Notes: a model not told the origin generated them from the letters alone. Positions 1 through 9,247 are shown, numbered from the stretch's first letter. The stretch: DNA of 31,263 nt from Bacteroidota bacterium (GCA_023387965.1 JAEWHE010000029.1:1-31263), one strand, 5' to 3'. Program-made: numbers and translations.

Positions 1-3000
1 TCAAGATTCCGTCAAAGCCTCTGTCTTTGCCGTTGGTAGCTTGGTCAACATAACCAATCAACATTTGGTGGAAACGGGTGTCATTGACTAAATTCAACCA
101 AACCCTACCTTCGGTAGTATTATTTTGCTGGCGGTAAAAATTTGAATTCGGACCTGTGGTTCTCATCGTATTGCTGAAAACAGCATCGCCGGCAACATCG
201 CCCAACACAAAAAATGATTGTCCTGCCGGAATTGTGCCGTCTGGAGCATTATCGTTGTTATTGATTGGGTCATCGTCTCCAGTTTCGGCCGCAACTGCCG
301 TGGCAACGCTACCCGTCAAATTATAACTTGCGTAATCATCGCTTGAATAATTGTAAGTTGCAGTTCCCGGATTTGAAGCACTTGGAGGCGAATTATGTGT
401 CCAGAAATATAAGGTTCCGTCCAAATTTTCGTTTCCGGAATGTAAAATAAAATCATCCGCATCAATAGCTGATGGATATGGATTTCCAATTAAATTCCAT
501 TTGTCGGTTCCCCCTACAACATTTACTGTAATCAAACCGTTATTTGGTTTTCCGGTGAAAGTAGCCATATAAGGTTGCGGTGTTGCGCCAGTTTGTCCTT
601 CAATGGCATAACTTTGCGGAGCTCTCACGATGTAGCCGATTCCTTCGTCCATTGGCGAAGCACCATTCATCAACGTTTGCCAATTTTGCGTAAGCGTATT
701 CCATTTAAAATATTTATCAGGTAAAGTTCCCGGCGACAACGTATTCAACGTAAAACTTGGTGATTCTTCAAGTGGTGATGACCAATAGGTAAAATCGTAA
801 CGGTACATTGGTGTGGTGATGCGTTTCATTTCGATGTTACCTAAGTTTTTATTGATGGAATTTCCGTTAACATCTACAGGCGGATTGGTCACCTGAACCA
901 AACTTCCACTGTTTTCAATAATTAATTTTCCGTCGTCTGAAACTGCTGGAGTATTATTATCCGAAATTAAAACCTCATCGGTTACGGTAATACTACTTCC
1001 GCTGGAAATGGTTAACTGCGCATTTGGTTGTATCGAAACTGTTTTGGCAACACCATGGTAAGATACTGGAATAATTGGCTCAAATCCGGTATCTGGAATT
1101 ACGATACAGTTAGTATTTGTAGGAATACCGATAGGTTTCCAGTTATTTGGGTCGTTGAAAGCTGTATTGGTTCCGTCCCAAACTTTAGAATTGTTCGTTA
1201 CTGGAATAGTTTGTACCAACGGACAACCGTTTGTTAAAGTTGTAGTGATACTGATGTTAAATGACGGTAACGCCAACAATGACAAATTGGGTACTACATA
1301 AACCTTATCGATTGGGGTTCCCGTAACGTAAGGCGTTTCCATGGCAGCATCAGTATATACAGAGATATCAGTTCCTGACCACGAATAAGATGCTGTTAGG
1401 GTTTTCGATCCATAAATTTGAACGTCATCAACCGCAACGCCGTCCGTCCAGCCATTCGAATAATATCTTATCCTGAATTTTAGATTGGTTTGGTTAATAT
1501 AGGCATTCAAATTTACTGTTTCGGTTGCGAAATTACCCGGAGATCCAACATCGGCAATATACGTCCTTGGTGTTGAAAGTGGGGTATAAGTCGCACCACC
1601 ATTAGTGGAAACTTCTATAGAAACATACTCAGCATTAGGATTTGAATTATTAGTGATATACCTCGAGAAATACATCCTGAATTTCATAGTAAGGTTTTGA
1701 AAATTAGTTGTATTAATAGAATTTCTTAAATCTAAACCATGATCAATAACATGTCCCCCCGAGACGTCAGCGGTTGCAAATGCAAACTTATCAGAACCAT
1801 ATCCCGAGGAAATGGCAGGCAACCAACTATCCGCACCATCTGACGGAACAAAGGAACTCGTTTTTCTCTCCCACTGTGTTATATTGTCTCGAATAGTACT
1901 AACTAAAATTGTTCTTACAAATGTGGATGTTCCTCCGGGACCAAAGTTTCCAGTATCAAAATTTTCATCAACCAAATAAACAGTCTCCAAACCATCCTCG
2001 GCAACTACCTCAATTGGAGTGGAATCGCCACAAGCTATCGGCGTTGATGGTGAAAATGTAATTTCAGGGACTTCTTTCACCGTTGCTACAACTGCTCTTC
2101 TTATTTGCGTTTCACAAGTTCCGTTAAACGCCGCAACATAATAAGTTGTGGTTGTCGAAATCGAAGGTGTATTGAATGTTGTCGAACCCGAAACATTCGC
2201 ACTTGTTAGGGGTGAGCCTCCCGTTGGCGAAGTGTACCATCTGAACTCAGTAATTCCAGTAGATAAGGTGCTTGCTTGTAAGGTAACCGACCCTGTTCCA
2301 CAACGTTCCCCTTTGGTCACGGTTTCAATATCGGCAGGACATCTTGTAACTACGGTAAATAAATAATCTTCCGCTTCACCTTCGTCGTCATAGGAATCAA
2401 GAAATGGTTCGCATGGATTAAAGTCATAATCATAAATATAATCGAATAAGCCGTAGTCAAAATATCTATAGTTTCTTATACGAATGCGATAATCTCCAGC
2501 TGCAGCTGATGTTGGAACAATAAAACCAAAGGTTGTGGAATATAACCCAATTTCAGAATCAAAGACAGCTTCACCTATATCGCTGAAATCGCCATCTTTA
2601 TTCCAATCTACCCAAGCTTTGATACGTGTGACTACATTTGTTTCGGCATAGATGTTAATAGATTCTAATTGTATTTGCGAAGCTTTATTGGCTAAACCGG
2701 TAAAATTCTGATATCCGGGTGATGTTACAGAGTACGTACTTGTATTGGTTACATCATTTAATGTTCCTATAAAAGAAACTCTATTGATGTAAGAGTAAAC
2801 AGGAGATTCCGTTGAAGGAACACAATATGCCAAACTGGTAACGACCGCTGCATTAGAAGAGGTATTACTTAACCCACTTGCTGTACAAGTTGTAACTATC
2901 CTATAATAAGTGGTTGTTTCGGTCGAAGCTGCTGTGGTGGCATAAGTAGCGGTGGTGGCTCCGGAAATCGCTGCCCAAGCACTCCCATTTGGTGATGAGT

Positions 3001-4741
3001 ACCATTGATAAGATAATCCGGAACCAATTGCTAAACCGGAAGCACTTAAAGTGATACTGGTGTTAACAGTAGCTGCAGCATTTGCTACACCGTTAACTAA
3101 GGCTGTTCCGGCACTAGGTGTTCCAGAACAAGGTGACAAGGCAAGAACAGTTAATTTATAATCTTCTGCTTCTCCGTAGTTTATGTTTGTGCAAGGATCA
3201 GGGTTCAAATTATTATACCAAGCTCTAATTCTCATTCGATAATCTCCCGCAGCCGTTCCTGAAGGCACTGTGATTGATCCCGTGAAGCCTGCAGCAGTTG
3301 ATCCGGCATTAAATAATCTTTCTGAAGTTTCAAAAACGCCGTTGTTATTGAAATCAACCCAAATACTAAAACCATGGCTTCCCCCTATATAAGTTTCGGC
3401 AAAATTTAAAACACTTCCCGGATACTGACTCGCAGAATGCGTCGCATAAAAATTTCCATAACCTCCGGGTGACAAAGCACCGGATGGATTGGAGATATTA
3501 GTTACACCACCTGCAGTTGAAAATCCCGTAATATAGTCTATGGTGTTAGTTGATGTTGGCGTACAATAAGTAGAAGTAAATGTTCCCGTAGCGGAATTGG
3601 CACTACCACTAGAAGCCGTACAATTCACCACCAAACGCCAAGTTCTAACCACGCCAAACGCAGGAGCTGTCAAACCAGTTAACGCAGCATAAGAGCTCGT
3701 AGCAGTACCTTGATTGGCCCAAGTACCACCAGCGTTATCACTATATTGCCATTGATAAGTTAAACCTGAACCTGTTGAATAACCCGATGCTGTAACGCCG
3801 TAAGTTGAACCGGATGAGCCTGATGATGGTGATACTGTAACAGTTCCAGCGGTTGGCGTTCCTGAGCAAGGAGATGGGGTAATACAACTGACAGCTAAAT
3901 TGAAACCTCCGCAGCTACCTGAAAAATCTGAATTAAAGCGTACCGTTAACGAACCTGTTGTCGAAGTCGTCACAGGAACCGTAAAAGCACTACAGGAAGT
4001 TCCCGTACCATGAGCTGACCCTCCCCACAAAACAGTTCCTCCAATTCCCACCCCATCATAAATGGTAAGATAATCATATCCCGCCTCTGAAGTGATAGAA
4101 CCAGAAATTCTTACAAGGTTACCGGCAACACTCGGATTAATAACTGTATAACCATCCGATGAATTTACATAGTTTCCAGCACTACCTCCATTATCATACA
4201 AATTACCCGAACACATTGAGTAAGAATTATTACCGGTGGCTGGAACATTTAAACCGTCCGAAACACTTACTGCGTTTAAAGTCATTGTATTTGCAGCAGA
4301 ATTAACAACGCGTATATAATATGTATTTGTAGCTGTTAATCCAGTTAAAATCATTCTTTCAGTTTGCAATCCAGCACCAGGAATATCATTAGCACAGTTT
4401 ATCTGTGTTAACGTGGTACAGTTTCCAGAATATACATAGAGAACCAGCTGCCTGTTGTTTGCCTCAACAGTAACCGTAGCTGTACTTGCCGTTGCAGTAA
4501 ATCGATACCAACCATCTCGGCTAGTTGCAGCTCCACTACATCCTGTAGGAATTGTTGGATCAGAAACCGTTTCGTCAGAAATTGTTCCTGACACAGGTAC
4601 TCCATTCATTATCAATGCAGTTGCTCCTGCACAATTTGCACTTTGCCCCCAAACCCCAACACCCAACATCAAAAACAATAAAGAAAAAATGCAATTTTTC
4701 GACATAGGAATCCCCGTTCCTAAAAGTAATTTTGTTTTCAT
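1..4741 (-). CDS. Giant secreted multidomain adhesin-like protein (N-terminal part, runs off left edge)
   Basis: The reading frame is open without a stop from the ATG at 4741 to the window edge, about 1580 codons; the C-terminus lies outside. The N-terminus is a signal peptide (hydrophobic run ending near VWGQ, residues ~15-33; a second ATG at residue 13 is an alternative start). By eye the domains are: a pre-peptidase-like beta domain (~35-165), a CUB domain (~175-290, with DYLTIYDG and a late FNSDFSGSCGGF segment), an Ig-like domain (~290-394), a GEVED domain (~394-534), a second Ig-like domain (~534-639), a second GEVED domain (~639-799, with WVDWNKDGDFSD and GEAEDY), and a third Ig-like domain (~799-890). 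A jelly-roll-like segment and a beta-rich region containing NPNNW-type and WNLIGNPYPS-like motifs follow. This architecture is typical of large flavobacterial cell-surface proteins exported by T9SS. The sorting domain is expected beyond the edge but is not seen. Its ligand or substrate is unknown. Confidence 0.85.
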   Translation of the reverse strand, partial: MKTKLLLGTGIPMSKNCIFSLLFLMLGVGVWGQSANCAGATALIMNGVPVSGTISDETVSDPTIPTGCSGAATSRDGWYRFTATASTATVTVEANNRQLVLYVYSGNCTTLTQINCANDIPGAGLQTERMILTGLTATNTYYIRVVNSAANTMTLNAVSVSDGLNVPATGNNSYSMCSGNLYDNGGSAGNYVNSSDGYTVINPSVAGNLVRISGSITSEAGYDYLTIYDGVGIGGTVLWGGSAHGTGTSCSAFTVPVTTSTTGSLTVRFNSDFSGSCGGFNLAVSCITPSPCSGTPTAGTVTVSPSSGSSGSTYGVTASGYSTGSGLTYQWQYSDNAGGTWANQGTATSSYAALTGLTAPAFGVVRTWRLVVNCTASSGSANSATGTFTSTYCTPTSTNTIDYITGFSTAGGVTNISNPSGALSPGGYGNFYATHSASQYPGSVLNFAETYIGGSHGFSIWVDFNNNGVFETSERLFNAGSTAAGFTGSITVPSGTAAGDYRMRIRAWYNNLNPDPCTNINYGEAEDYKLTVLALSPCSGTPSAGTALVNGVANAAATVNTSITLSASGLAIGSGLSYQWYSSPNGSAWAAISGATTATYATTAASTETTTYYRIVTTCTASGLSNTSSNAAVVTSLAYCVPSTESPVYSYINRVSFIGTLNDVTNTSTYSVTSPGYQNFTGLANKASQIQLESINIYAETNVVTRIKAWVDWNKDGDFSDIGEAVFDSEIGLYSTTFGFIVPTSAAAGDYRIRIRNYRYFDYGLFDYIYDYDFNPCEPFLDSYDDEGEAEDYLFTVVTRCPADIETVTKGERCGTGSVTLQASTLSTGITEFRWYTSPTGGSPLTSANVSGSTTFNTPSISTTTTYYVAAFNGTCETQIRRAVVATVKEVPEITFSPSTPIACGDSTPIEVVAEDGLETVYLVDENFDTGNFGPGGTSTFVRTILVSTIRDNITQWERKTSSFVPSDGADSWLPAISSGYGSDKFAFATADVSGGHVIDHGLDLRNSINTTNFQNLTMKFRMYFSRYITNNSNPNAEYVSIEVSTNGGATYTPLSTPRTYIADVGSPGNFATETVNLNAYINQTNLKFRIRYYSNGWTDGVAVDDVQIYGSKTLTASYSWSGTDISVYTDAAMETPYVTGTPIDKVYVVPNLSLLALPSFNISITTTLTNGCPLVQTIPVTNNSKVWDGTNTAFNDPNNWKPIGIPTNTNCIVIPDTGFEPIIPVSYHGVAKTVSIQPNAQLTISSGSSITVTDEVLISDNNTPAVSDDGKLIIENSGSLVQVTNPPVDVNGNSINKNLGNIEMKRITTPMYRYDFTYWSSPLEESPSFTLNTLSPGTLPDKYFKWNTLTQNWQTLMNGASPMDEGIGYIVRAPQSYAIEGQTGATPQPYMATFTGKPNNGLITVNVVGGTDKWNLIGNPYPSAIDADDFILHSGNENLDGTLYFWTHNSPPSASNPGTATYNYSSDDYASYNLTGSVATAVAAETGDDDPINNNDNAPDGTIPAGQSFFVLGDVAGDAVFSNTMRTTGPNSNFYRQQNNTTEGRVWLNLVNDTRFHQMLIGYVDQATNGKDRGFDGIL

Positions 4742-5000
4742 AAGCTTGATAATTTAAATCAATTACTTACTTCAAAACACAGGTTGGGGAAACGCCGGAA
4801 TTTGGAAATAATATTTAAATTTAATTACCACACTTTATTTTATAATTTTTTAACGTATAAAATCGATGAACAAACCATAATTAACGACAAACAACTCTTT
4901 AAAATGAGTTATAAACATTTTTTTAAGTATTTTTATAACTTTAACTTAGCGTAATAATCAATTAACTAAATAAATACTGGTTTTTATCATAATATACAAT

Positions 5001-5031
5001 CAAAGATAATACTAAACTTCCCTCACTCAAA
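5001..5031 (-). promoter_or_regulatory. Bacteroidota-type promoter for the giant adhesin gene
   Basis: Read on the minus strand, TTTG (5031-5028) is followed after 19 nt by TATCTTTG (5008-5001). This matches the Bacteroidota consensus of TTG-type -33 and TAnnTTTG -7 boxes. It would give a leader of about 250 nt before the ATG at 4741. The -33 box lies inside copy A of the direct repeat. Copy B has the same TTTG but no -7 box at that spacing. Confidence 0.5.
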
Positions 5032-5144
5032 GCCATACCTTCCTTATAGATGCTACCACCTTAAGCCTACGTTGTGGTACCCCTAGAACCATTAAAAATA
5101 AATTACTCGGCTCAAATCCCTAACTAAGCAAGTTCAAACAAGTC
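5013..5144. repeat. Intergenic direct repeat, copy A
   Basis: This is about 132 bp, nearly identical by eye to 5220-5353, starting TAAACTTCCC and containing CTCAAAGCCATACCTTCC, CCACCTTAAGCCTA, ACCATTAAAAATAAAT and AGCAAGTTCAA. It is followed by a CACAAGT micro-repeat. No open reading frame is conserved between the copies, so it is not coding. Confidence 0.85.
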
Positions 5145-5194
5145 ACAAGTCACAAGTCACAAGTCTTAATTCTTAATTCTTAATTCTTAAATCT
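5145..5194. repeat. Low-complexity micro-repeats between copies A and B
   Basis: The 7-mer CACAAGT is repeated in tandem and followed by tandem CTTAATT units. A similar CTTAATT run follows copy B at about 5356-5380. Confidence 0.8.
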
Positions 5195-5219
5195 AATATC
5201 TAAAATTGTGTCTTGTCCT

Positions 5220-5353
5220 TAAACTTCCCCCCACTCAAAGCCATACCTTCCTTATAGATTCTCCCACCTTAAGCCTAGGTTGTGGGTACCCCCTAAAACC
5301 ATTAAAAATAAATATCCAGCTCCAATCCCTAACTTAGCAAGTTCAAAAAAGTC
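5220..5353. repeat. Intergenic direct repeat, copy B
   Basis: This is the second copy of the ~132-bp unit, in the same orientation as copy A. Differences are scattered substitutions and one- or two-base indels. It contains the palindromes CCTAGG and GGGTACCC. A shorter third copy begins near 5394. Confidence 0.85.
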
Positions 5354-5393
5354 AAAATTCTTAATTCTTAAATCTTAAATCGCAAAACCAACC

Positions 5394-5431
5394 CCTACTC
5401 AAAGCCATAGCTTCCTTATAGATACCTTATG
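5394..5431. repeat. Intergenic direct repeat, truncated copy C
   Basis: TACTCAAAGCCATAGCTTCC and the following TTATAGAT match the start of copies A and B. Similarity then fades into the recX promoter region. Confidence 0.65.
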
Positions 5432-5493
5432 TTTTAGCCCACTTTGTTAAATTTGTTAACATTTTTGATCATCCATACAGAATTTAGTTTTTT

Positions 5494-5501
5494 TACCTTT
5501 A
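5494..5501 (+). promoter_or_regulatory. Possible -7 element for recX
   Basis: TACCTTTA, one mismatch from TAnnTTTG, lies 15 nt before the recX ATG. A second candidate, TAAATTTG, is at 5448-5455. Neither has a -33 box at ideal spacing, so the assignment is weak. Confidence 0.3.
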
Positions 5502-5516
5502 CCAAAAATCAATTCG

Positions 5517-5999
5517 ATGCCAAATAAACCGCTACAAAATCCGCTTTCTTATGAAGAAATTCTGCGCAAAGCCGAATATTTTTGCGTGTACCAAGACCGT
5601 TGCCACCAAGAAGTAATCACCAAACTCAAAACGTTCACTGATTCGCAAACGGTGATTGACAACGCCGTGGTCCATTTAATTGAGCATAATTTTTTAAACG
5701 AAGAACGTTTTGCCTGTAGTTTCGCTCGTGGCAAACACCGAATAAAATTTTGGGGAAAGATCCGCATTGTCGCCGAACTCAAACAACGACAAATCTCAAA
5801 ATATGCCATCGACAAAGGATTAAAAGAAATTACATCCGAAGAATATTTCGAAACCTTTGAAAAACTCGCCCAAAAAACCTGGGACAACCTCCCGGAAAGA
5901 AATTCTGCCAAGAAAAAAGCAAAGTTTACCGCAGCCCTACTCCGCAATGGCTTTGAAAGCAACCTAGTGTACGACAAACTGAACGAACTGATGAAGTAA
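5517..5999 (+). CDS. recX: RecX family regulatory protein
   Basis: This 160-aa, mostly helical protein has the RecX layout: an N-terminal YEEILRKAEYFCVYQDRC segment, then a central VIDNAVVHLIEHNFLNEERFACSFARGK block (about residues 45-75) with the family's L-x-E-x-x-F-A pattern, then IRIVAELKQRQIS, and a C-terminal repeat ending in LLRNGFESNLVYDKLNEL. RecX proteins bind RecA and limit its filament growth, moderating recombination and SOS induction; activity here is inferred from the family. It is transcribed away from the giant adhesin gene, and recA is not in the window. The length fits the family. The start is the first ATG of the frame after an A-rich leader, without a Shine-Dalgarno sequence. 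Confidence 0.85.
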   Translation: MPNKPLQNPLSYEEILRKAEYFCVYQDRCHQEVITKLKTFTDSQTVIDNAVVHLIEHNFLNEERFACSFARGKHRIKFWGKIRIVAELKQRQISKYAIDKGLKEITSEEYFETFEKLAQKTWDNLPERNSAKKKAKFTAALLRNGFESNLVYDKLNELMK

Positions 6000-6075
6000 A
6001 GTTCCTAAGGTGAAGTTCAAAATTCCAAAAAAGAGCGAAGAGAATTTTTGCAATCAATTACCCACGGCTACCCCT

Positions 6076-6170
6076 TCATAATTCACAACTCATAGTTCAT
6101 AACTTATAATTCATAATTCAAAACTCATAACTCATAACTCATAATTCATAACTCATAATTCATAACTCAA
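6076..6170. repeat. Tandem low-complexity array (ATAATTC/ATAACTC units)
   Basis: About a dozen imperfect copies of a 7-bp unit, CATAATT or CATAACT, fill most of the gap between recX and the sugar kinase. It is non-coding and ends just before the kinase -7 box. Similar AT-rich word arrays occur elsewhere in this window. Confidence 0.85.
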
Positions 6171-6177
6171 AAATATC

Positions 6178-6185
6178 TATCTTTG
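6178..6185 (+). promoter_or_regulatory. -7 promoter element of the PfkB kinase gene
   Basis: TATCTTTG is a full match to TAnnTTTG and lies 22 nt before the ATG at 6208. The expected -33 position falls inside the tandem array and has no good TTG, so unit number or phase in the array could influence this promoter (inference). Confidence 0.5.
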
Positions 6186-6207
6186 CGCCTTAATTCAAAA
6201 AATCGAA

Positions 6208-7137
6208 ATGAACAAATTGCTCATTGTCGGGACTGTAGCTTTCGACGCCATTGAAACTCCTTTCGGAAAAACTGACAAAATTTTAGGTGGTGCCGGAACT
6301 TACATCGGCCTTTCCGCTTCTTTTTTTAATTTAAAATCCGCAATCGTTTCGGTGGTTGGCGATGATTTTCCGCAAGAATATTTAGATTTGCTAACCTCAA
6401 AAAACATTGACATTTCTGGTTTAGAAATTGTAAAAGGGGGCAAAACTTTTTTCTGGAGCGGTCGTTACCATAACGATTTGAACTCGCGTGACACTTTGGA
6501 CACACAATTGAATACTTTGGCAGATTTTCAACCAAAAGTACCTCTGGATTTTAAAGATGCTGATGTGGTGATGCTTGGAAATTTGCATCCAAATATCCAA
6601 ATCAGTGTGTTGGATCAAATGGACAAAAAACCTAAATTAGTGGTTTTAGACACCATGAATTTCTGGATGGATTGTGCGCTTCCTGAACTAAAAGAAGTAA
6701 TGAAACGCATTGACGTGATTACCATTAACGATGAAGAAGCCAGACAACTTTCGGGTGAATATTCTTTGGTAAAAGCAGCAGCGAAAATTCATGAAATGGG
6801 TCCAAAATATGTTGTGATTAAAAAAGGCGAACACGGAGCACTTTTATTCCACAACAGCGACGTATTTTTCGCGCCAGCACTTCCGCTTGAAGAAGTTTTT
6901 GACCCAACTGGAGCAGGAGACACCTTCGCAGGTGGTTTTGCAGGATTTATTACGCAAAGCGAAAATGTTTCATTTGAGAACATGAAAAACGCCATCATTT
7001 ACGGTTCAAACTTAGCTTCTTTCTGCGTAGAAAAATTTGGAACAGAAAGAATGGTCAAACTCGAAAAATCAGAAGTGAACAAGAGACTTCAACAATTCAA
7101 ATCGCTCACACAATTTGACATTGTTTTGGAAGAATAA
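6208..7137 (+). CDS. PfkB family carbohydrate kinase
   Basis: This 309-aa protein belongs to the ribokinase/PfkB fold. The N-terminal strand MNKLLIVGTVAFDAIE is followed by a GGAGTYIGLSASFF substrate-side motif (about 27-40). The C-terminal signature DPTGAGDTFAGG starts at D232, with D238 as the expected catalytic base and the GAG run forming the anion hole. It should phosphorylate a sugar, nucleoside or related small molecule with ATP in the cytoplasm. The sequence alone does not tell which; adenosine- or ribokinase-like substrates are possible. It has its own -7 element and a strong terminator directly after the stop, so it is probably a single-gene transcript. The PurF-like gene follows in the same direction, which hints at nucleotide or ribose metabolism but does not prove it. 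Confidence 0.85.
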   Translation: MNKLLIVGTVAFDAIETPFGKTDKILGGAGTYIGLSASFFNLKSAIVSVVGDDFPQEYLDLLTSKNIDISGLEIVKGGKTFFWSGRYHNDLNSRDTLDTQLNTLADFQPKVPLDFKDADVVMLGNLHPNIQISVLDQMDKKPKLVVLDTMNFWMDCALPELKEVMKRIDVITINDEEARQLSGEYSLVKAAAKIHEMGPKYVVIKKGEHGALLFHNSDVFFAPALPLEEVFDPTGAGDTFAGGFAGFITQSENVSFENMKNAIIYGSNLASFCVEKFGTERMVKLEKSEVNKRLQQFKSLTQFDIVLEE

Positions 7138-7145
7138 CGAAAAAT

Positions 7146-7170
7146 AAAAGCCTCATTGTGAGGCTTTTTT
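7146..7170 (+). terminator. Rho-independent terminator after the PfkB kinase
   Basis: The stem AAGCCTCA (7148-7155) pairs with TGAGGCTT (7159-7166) around a TTG loop and is followed by a T run. The A run on the left could also let it work in reverse. Confidence 0.85.
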
Positions 7171-7271
7171 ATTAAATTTAACTGGTAGCAAAATGAATCT
7201 TTGGTACGAAAATTGACAAAATACCACCACAACAAAATGCCTAAATTTATTTCGGCAACAACAACACAACA

Positions 7272-9170
7272 ATGAGCGACTCAATTAAACACGAATGCGG
7301 AATTGCCCTTCTTCGGCTAAAAAAACCGCTGGAATTTTATAAAGAAAAATACGGTTCTGCTTTCTACGGAATTCAGAAAATGTATTTGTTGATGGAAAAA
7401 CAACACAACCGTGGACAAGATGGTGCCGGTTTCGCCAGCATCAAACTCGATGTGGAAGCGGGAGAACGTTACATCAGCCGCGTGCGATCCAATCATCAGC
7501 AACCGATTCAAGATATTTTTGCACAAATTAATTCGAGAATTTCTGAAGAATTAGCGCAACATCCGGAATACCAAGACGATGTTGAAGCGCAAAAACGCAA
7601 CATTCCTTACATTGGCGAATTATTTTTGGGACACGTTCGCTATGGTACTTTTGGAAAAAATAGCATCGAAAGCGTACATCCTTTCCTTCGTCAAAACAAT
7701 TGGATGCATCGAAACCTCATCGTGGCAGGAAATTTTAACATGACCAATGTCAAAGAACTTTTCGACAGTTTGGTGGAATTAGGTCAACATCCAAAAGAAA
7801 TGGCGGATACCGTGACGGTGATGGAAAAAATTGGACATTTTCTGGACGATGAAGTAACCGATTTATATTTTGAATGCAAGAACGAAGGCTTGTCCAAAAG
7901 AGAAGCTTCGCCCATAATTGCCGAAAAATTAGATGTTGCCAAAATTTTACGTCGTGCGGCAAAAGGTTGGGACGGCGGTTACGCAATGGCTGGGCTTTTT
8001 GGTCATGGTGATGCGTTTGTGTTCCGCGATCCTGCGGGAATTCGTCCGGCTTATTTTTATGAAGACGATGAAATTACAGTAGTTGCTTCGGAAAGACCTG
8101 TGATTCAAACGGTTTTCAATGTCCCTTTCGAAAAAGTACAAGAATTAAATCCGGGTCACGCCATCATCATCAAAAAAAATGGCAGCGTTTCAATCGACCA
8201 AATCCTAACACCAACGGTGAAAAAAGCATGTTCTTTTGAACGAATTTATTTTTCTCGCGGAAGTGATGCCGAAATTTATCAGGAAAGAAAAGAATTAGGC
8301 AAGCTCATTTTACCAGCAGTTCTCGAAGCCATTGACCAAGATACCGACAATACGGTATTTTCCTACATTCCAAATACTGCCGAAACTTCGTTTTACGGAA
8401 TGGTTGAAGCAGCTCAGGATTTCTTGAACATGCGGAAAAATAATTTTATTCTCAACAACCGAAACACGCTTACCAAAGAATCGCTGCAACAATTATTGGA
8501 AGTAAAAATTCGTACTGAAAAAGTGGCGATTAAAGACGCTAAACTTCGTACTTTCATCACAGAAGACAGCAGCCGCGACGACTTAGTCGCTCACGTTTAT
8601 GATGTAACTTACGGCGTGATCAAACCAGAAGATAATTTGGTAATTATAGACGATAGCATTGTTCGTGGGACAACTTTGAAAAAAAGTATTTTGAAAATGA
8701 TGGATCGTTTGAATCCAAAAAAGATTGTAATTGTTTCTTCCGCTCCGCAAATTCGTTATCCGGATTGTTATGGAATTGATATGGCAAAATTGGAAGGCTT
8801 AATCGCTTTTCAAGCCGCTTTGGAATTGCTAAAAGAGAGAAATTTATACCACATTGTGGATGAAGTTTACCAAAAAAGCAAAGCACAAGAAAATTTCAAA
8901 GATGCGGATGTGGTGAATTACGTTACCGAAATTTACGCGCCTTTCAGCGACCAAGAAATTTCTGATAAAATAGCCGAAATGCTCAATTCTGAAGACATCA
9001 AAGCTGACGTGAAAATTATTTTCCAAACAGTTGAAAATTTACACAAAGCCTGTCCGAAAAATTTAGGCGATTGGTACTTTACCGGAGACTATCCGACTCC
9101 TGGCGGAAACCGTGTGGTAAACCGCGCTTTTTTGAATTTTTACGAAGGAAAAAATGCCCGAGCGTATTAA
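7272..9170 (+). CDS. Amidophosphoribosyltransferase-like enzyme (long PurF-type)
   Basis: This 632-aa protein has a class II glutamine amidotransferase domain followed by a phosphoribosyltransferase domain. The catalytic Cys is probably C9 in HECGIA, which would require removal of an eight-residue propeptide. RGQDGAG, GHVRYGTFG, HPF and AGNFNMTN correspond to the glutaminase-pocket motifs. FRDPAGIRPAYF and ASERPVI mark the junction. VIIDDSIVRGTT (about 457-468) is the PRPP-binding loop. PurF makes 5-phosphoribosylamine from PRPP and glutamine, the first committed step of purine synthesis. This protein is over 100 residues longer than classical PurF (~505 aa in E. coli), with extra sequence after RVRSNHQQP, around 170-225, and at the C-terminus. 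It could be the main PurF or a diverged paralogue, so no gene symbol is assigned. It follows a terminator and so is probably transcribed separately from the kinase. Confidence 0.8.
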   Translation: MSDSIKHECGIALLRLKKPLEFYKEKYGSAFYGIQKMYLLMEKQHNRGQDGAGFASIKLDVEAGERYISRVRSNHQQPIQDIFAQINSRISEELAQHPEYQDDVEAQKRNIPYIGELFLGHVRYGTFGKNSIESVHPFLRQNNWMHRNLIVAGNFNMTNVKELFDSLVELGQHPKEMADTVTVMEKIGHFLDDEVTDLYFECKNEGLSKREASPIIAEKLDVAKILRRAAKGWDGGYAMAGLFGHGDAFVFRDPAGIRPAYFYEDDEITVVASERPVIQTVFNVPFEKVQELNPGHAIIIKKNGSVSIDQILTPTVKKACSFERIYFSRGSDAEIYQERKELGKLILPAVLEAIDQDTDNTVFSYIPNTAETSFYGMVEAAQDFLNMRKNNFILNNRNTLTKESLQQLLEVKIRTEKVAIKDAKLRTFITEDSSRDDLVAHVYDVTYGVIKPEDNLVIIDDSIVRGTTLKKSILKMMDRLNPKKIVIVSSAPQIRYPDCYGIDMAKLEGLIAFQAALELLKERNLYHIVDEVYQKSKAQENFKDADVVNYVTEIYAPFSDQEISDKIAEMLNSEDIKADVKIIFQTVENLHKACPKNLGDWYFTGDYPTPGGNRVVNRAFLNFYEGKNARAY

Positions 9171-9247
9171 GATATTCCCAAAAAATGTAGTTCATCGATT
9201 ATTTATGGACTTCATCTAATATATTTTTTCTATCATAACTCCTATCC

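Noticed and set aside
4455..4757. 100-codon plus-strand frame
   Set aside because: It is antisense to the signal peptide and first domain of the giant protein, whose frame is continuous and domain-rich.
5549..5977. 142-codon minus-strand frame
   Set aside because: It is a shadow of recX; the plus frame has RecX family motifs.
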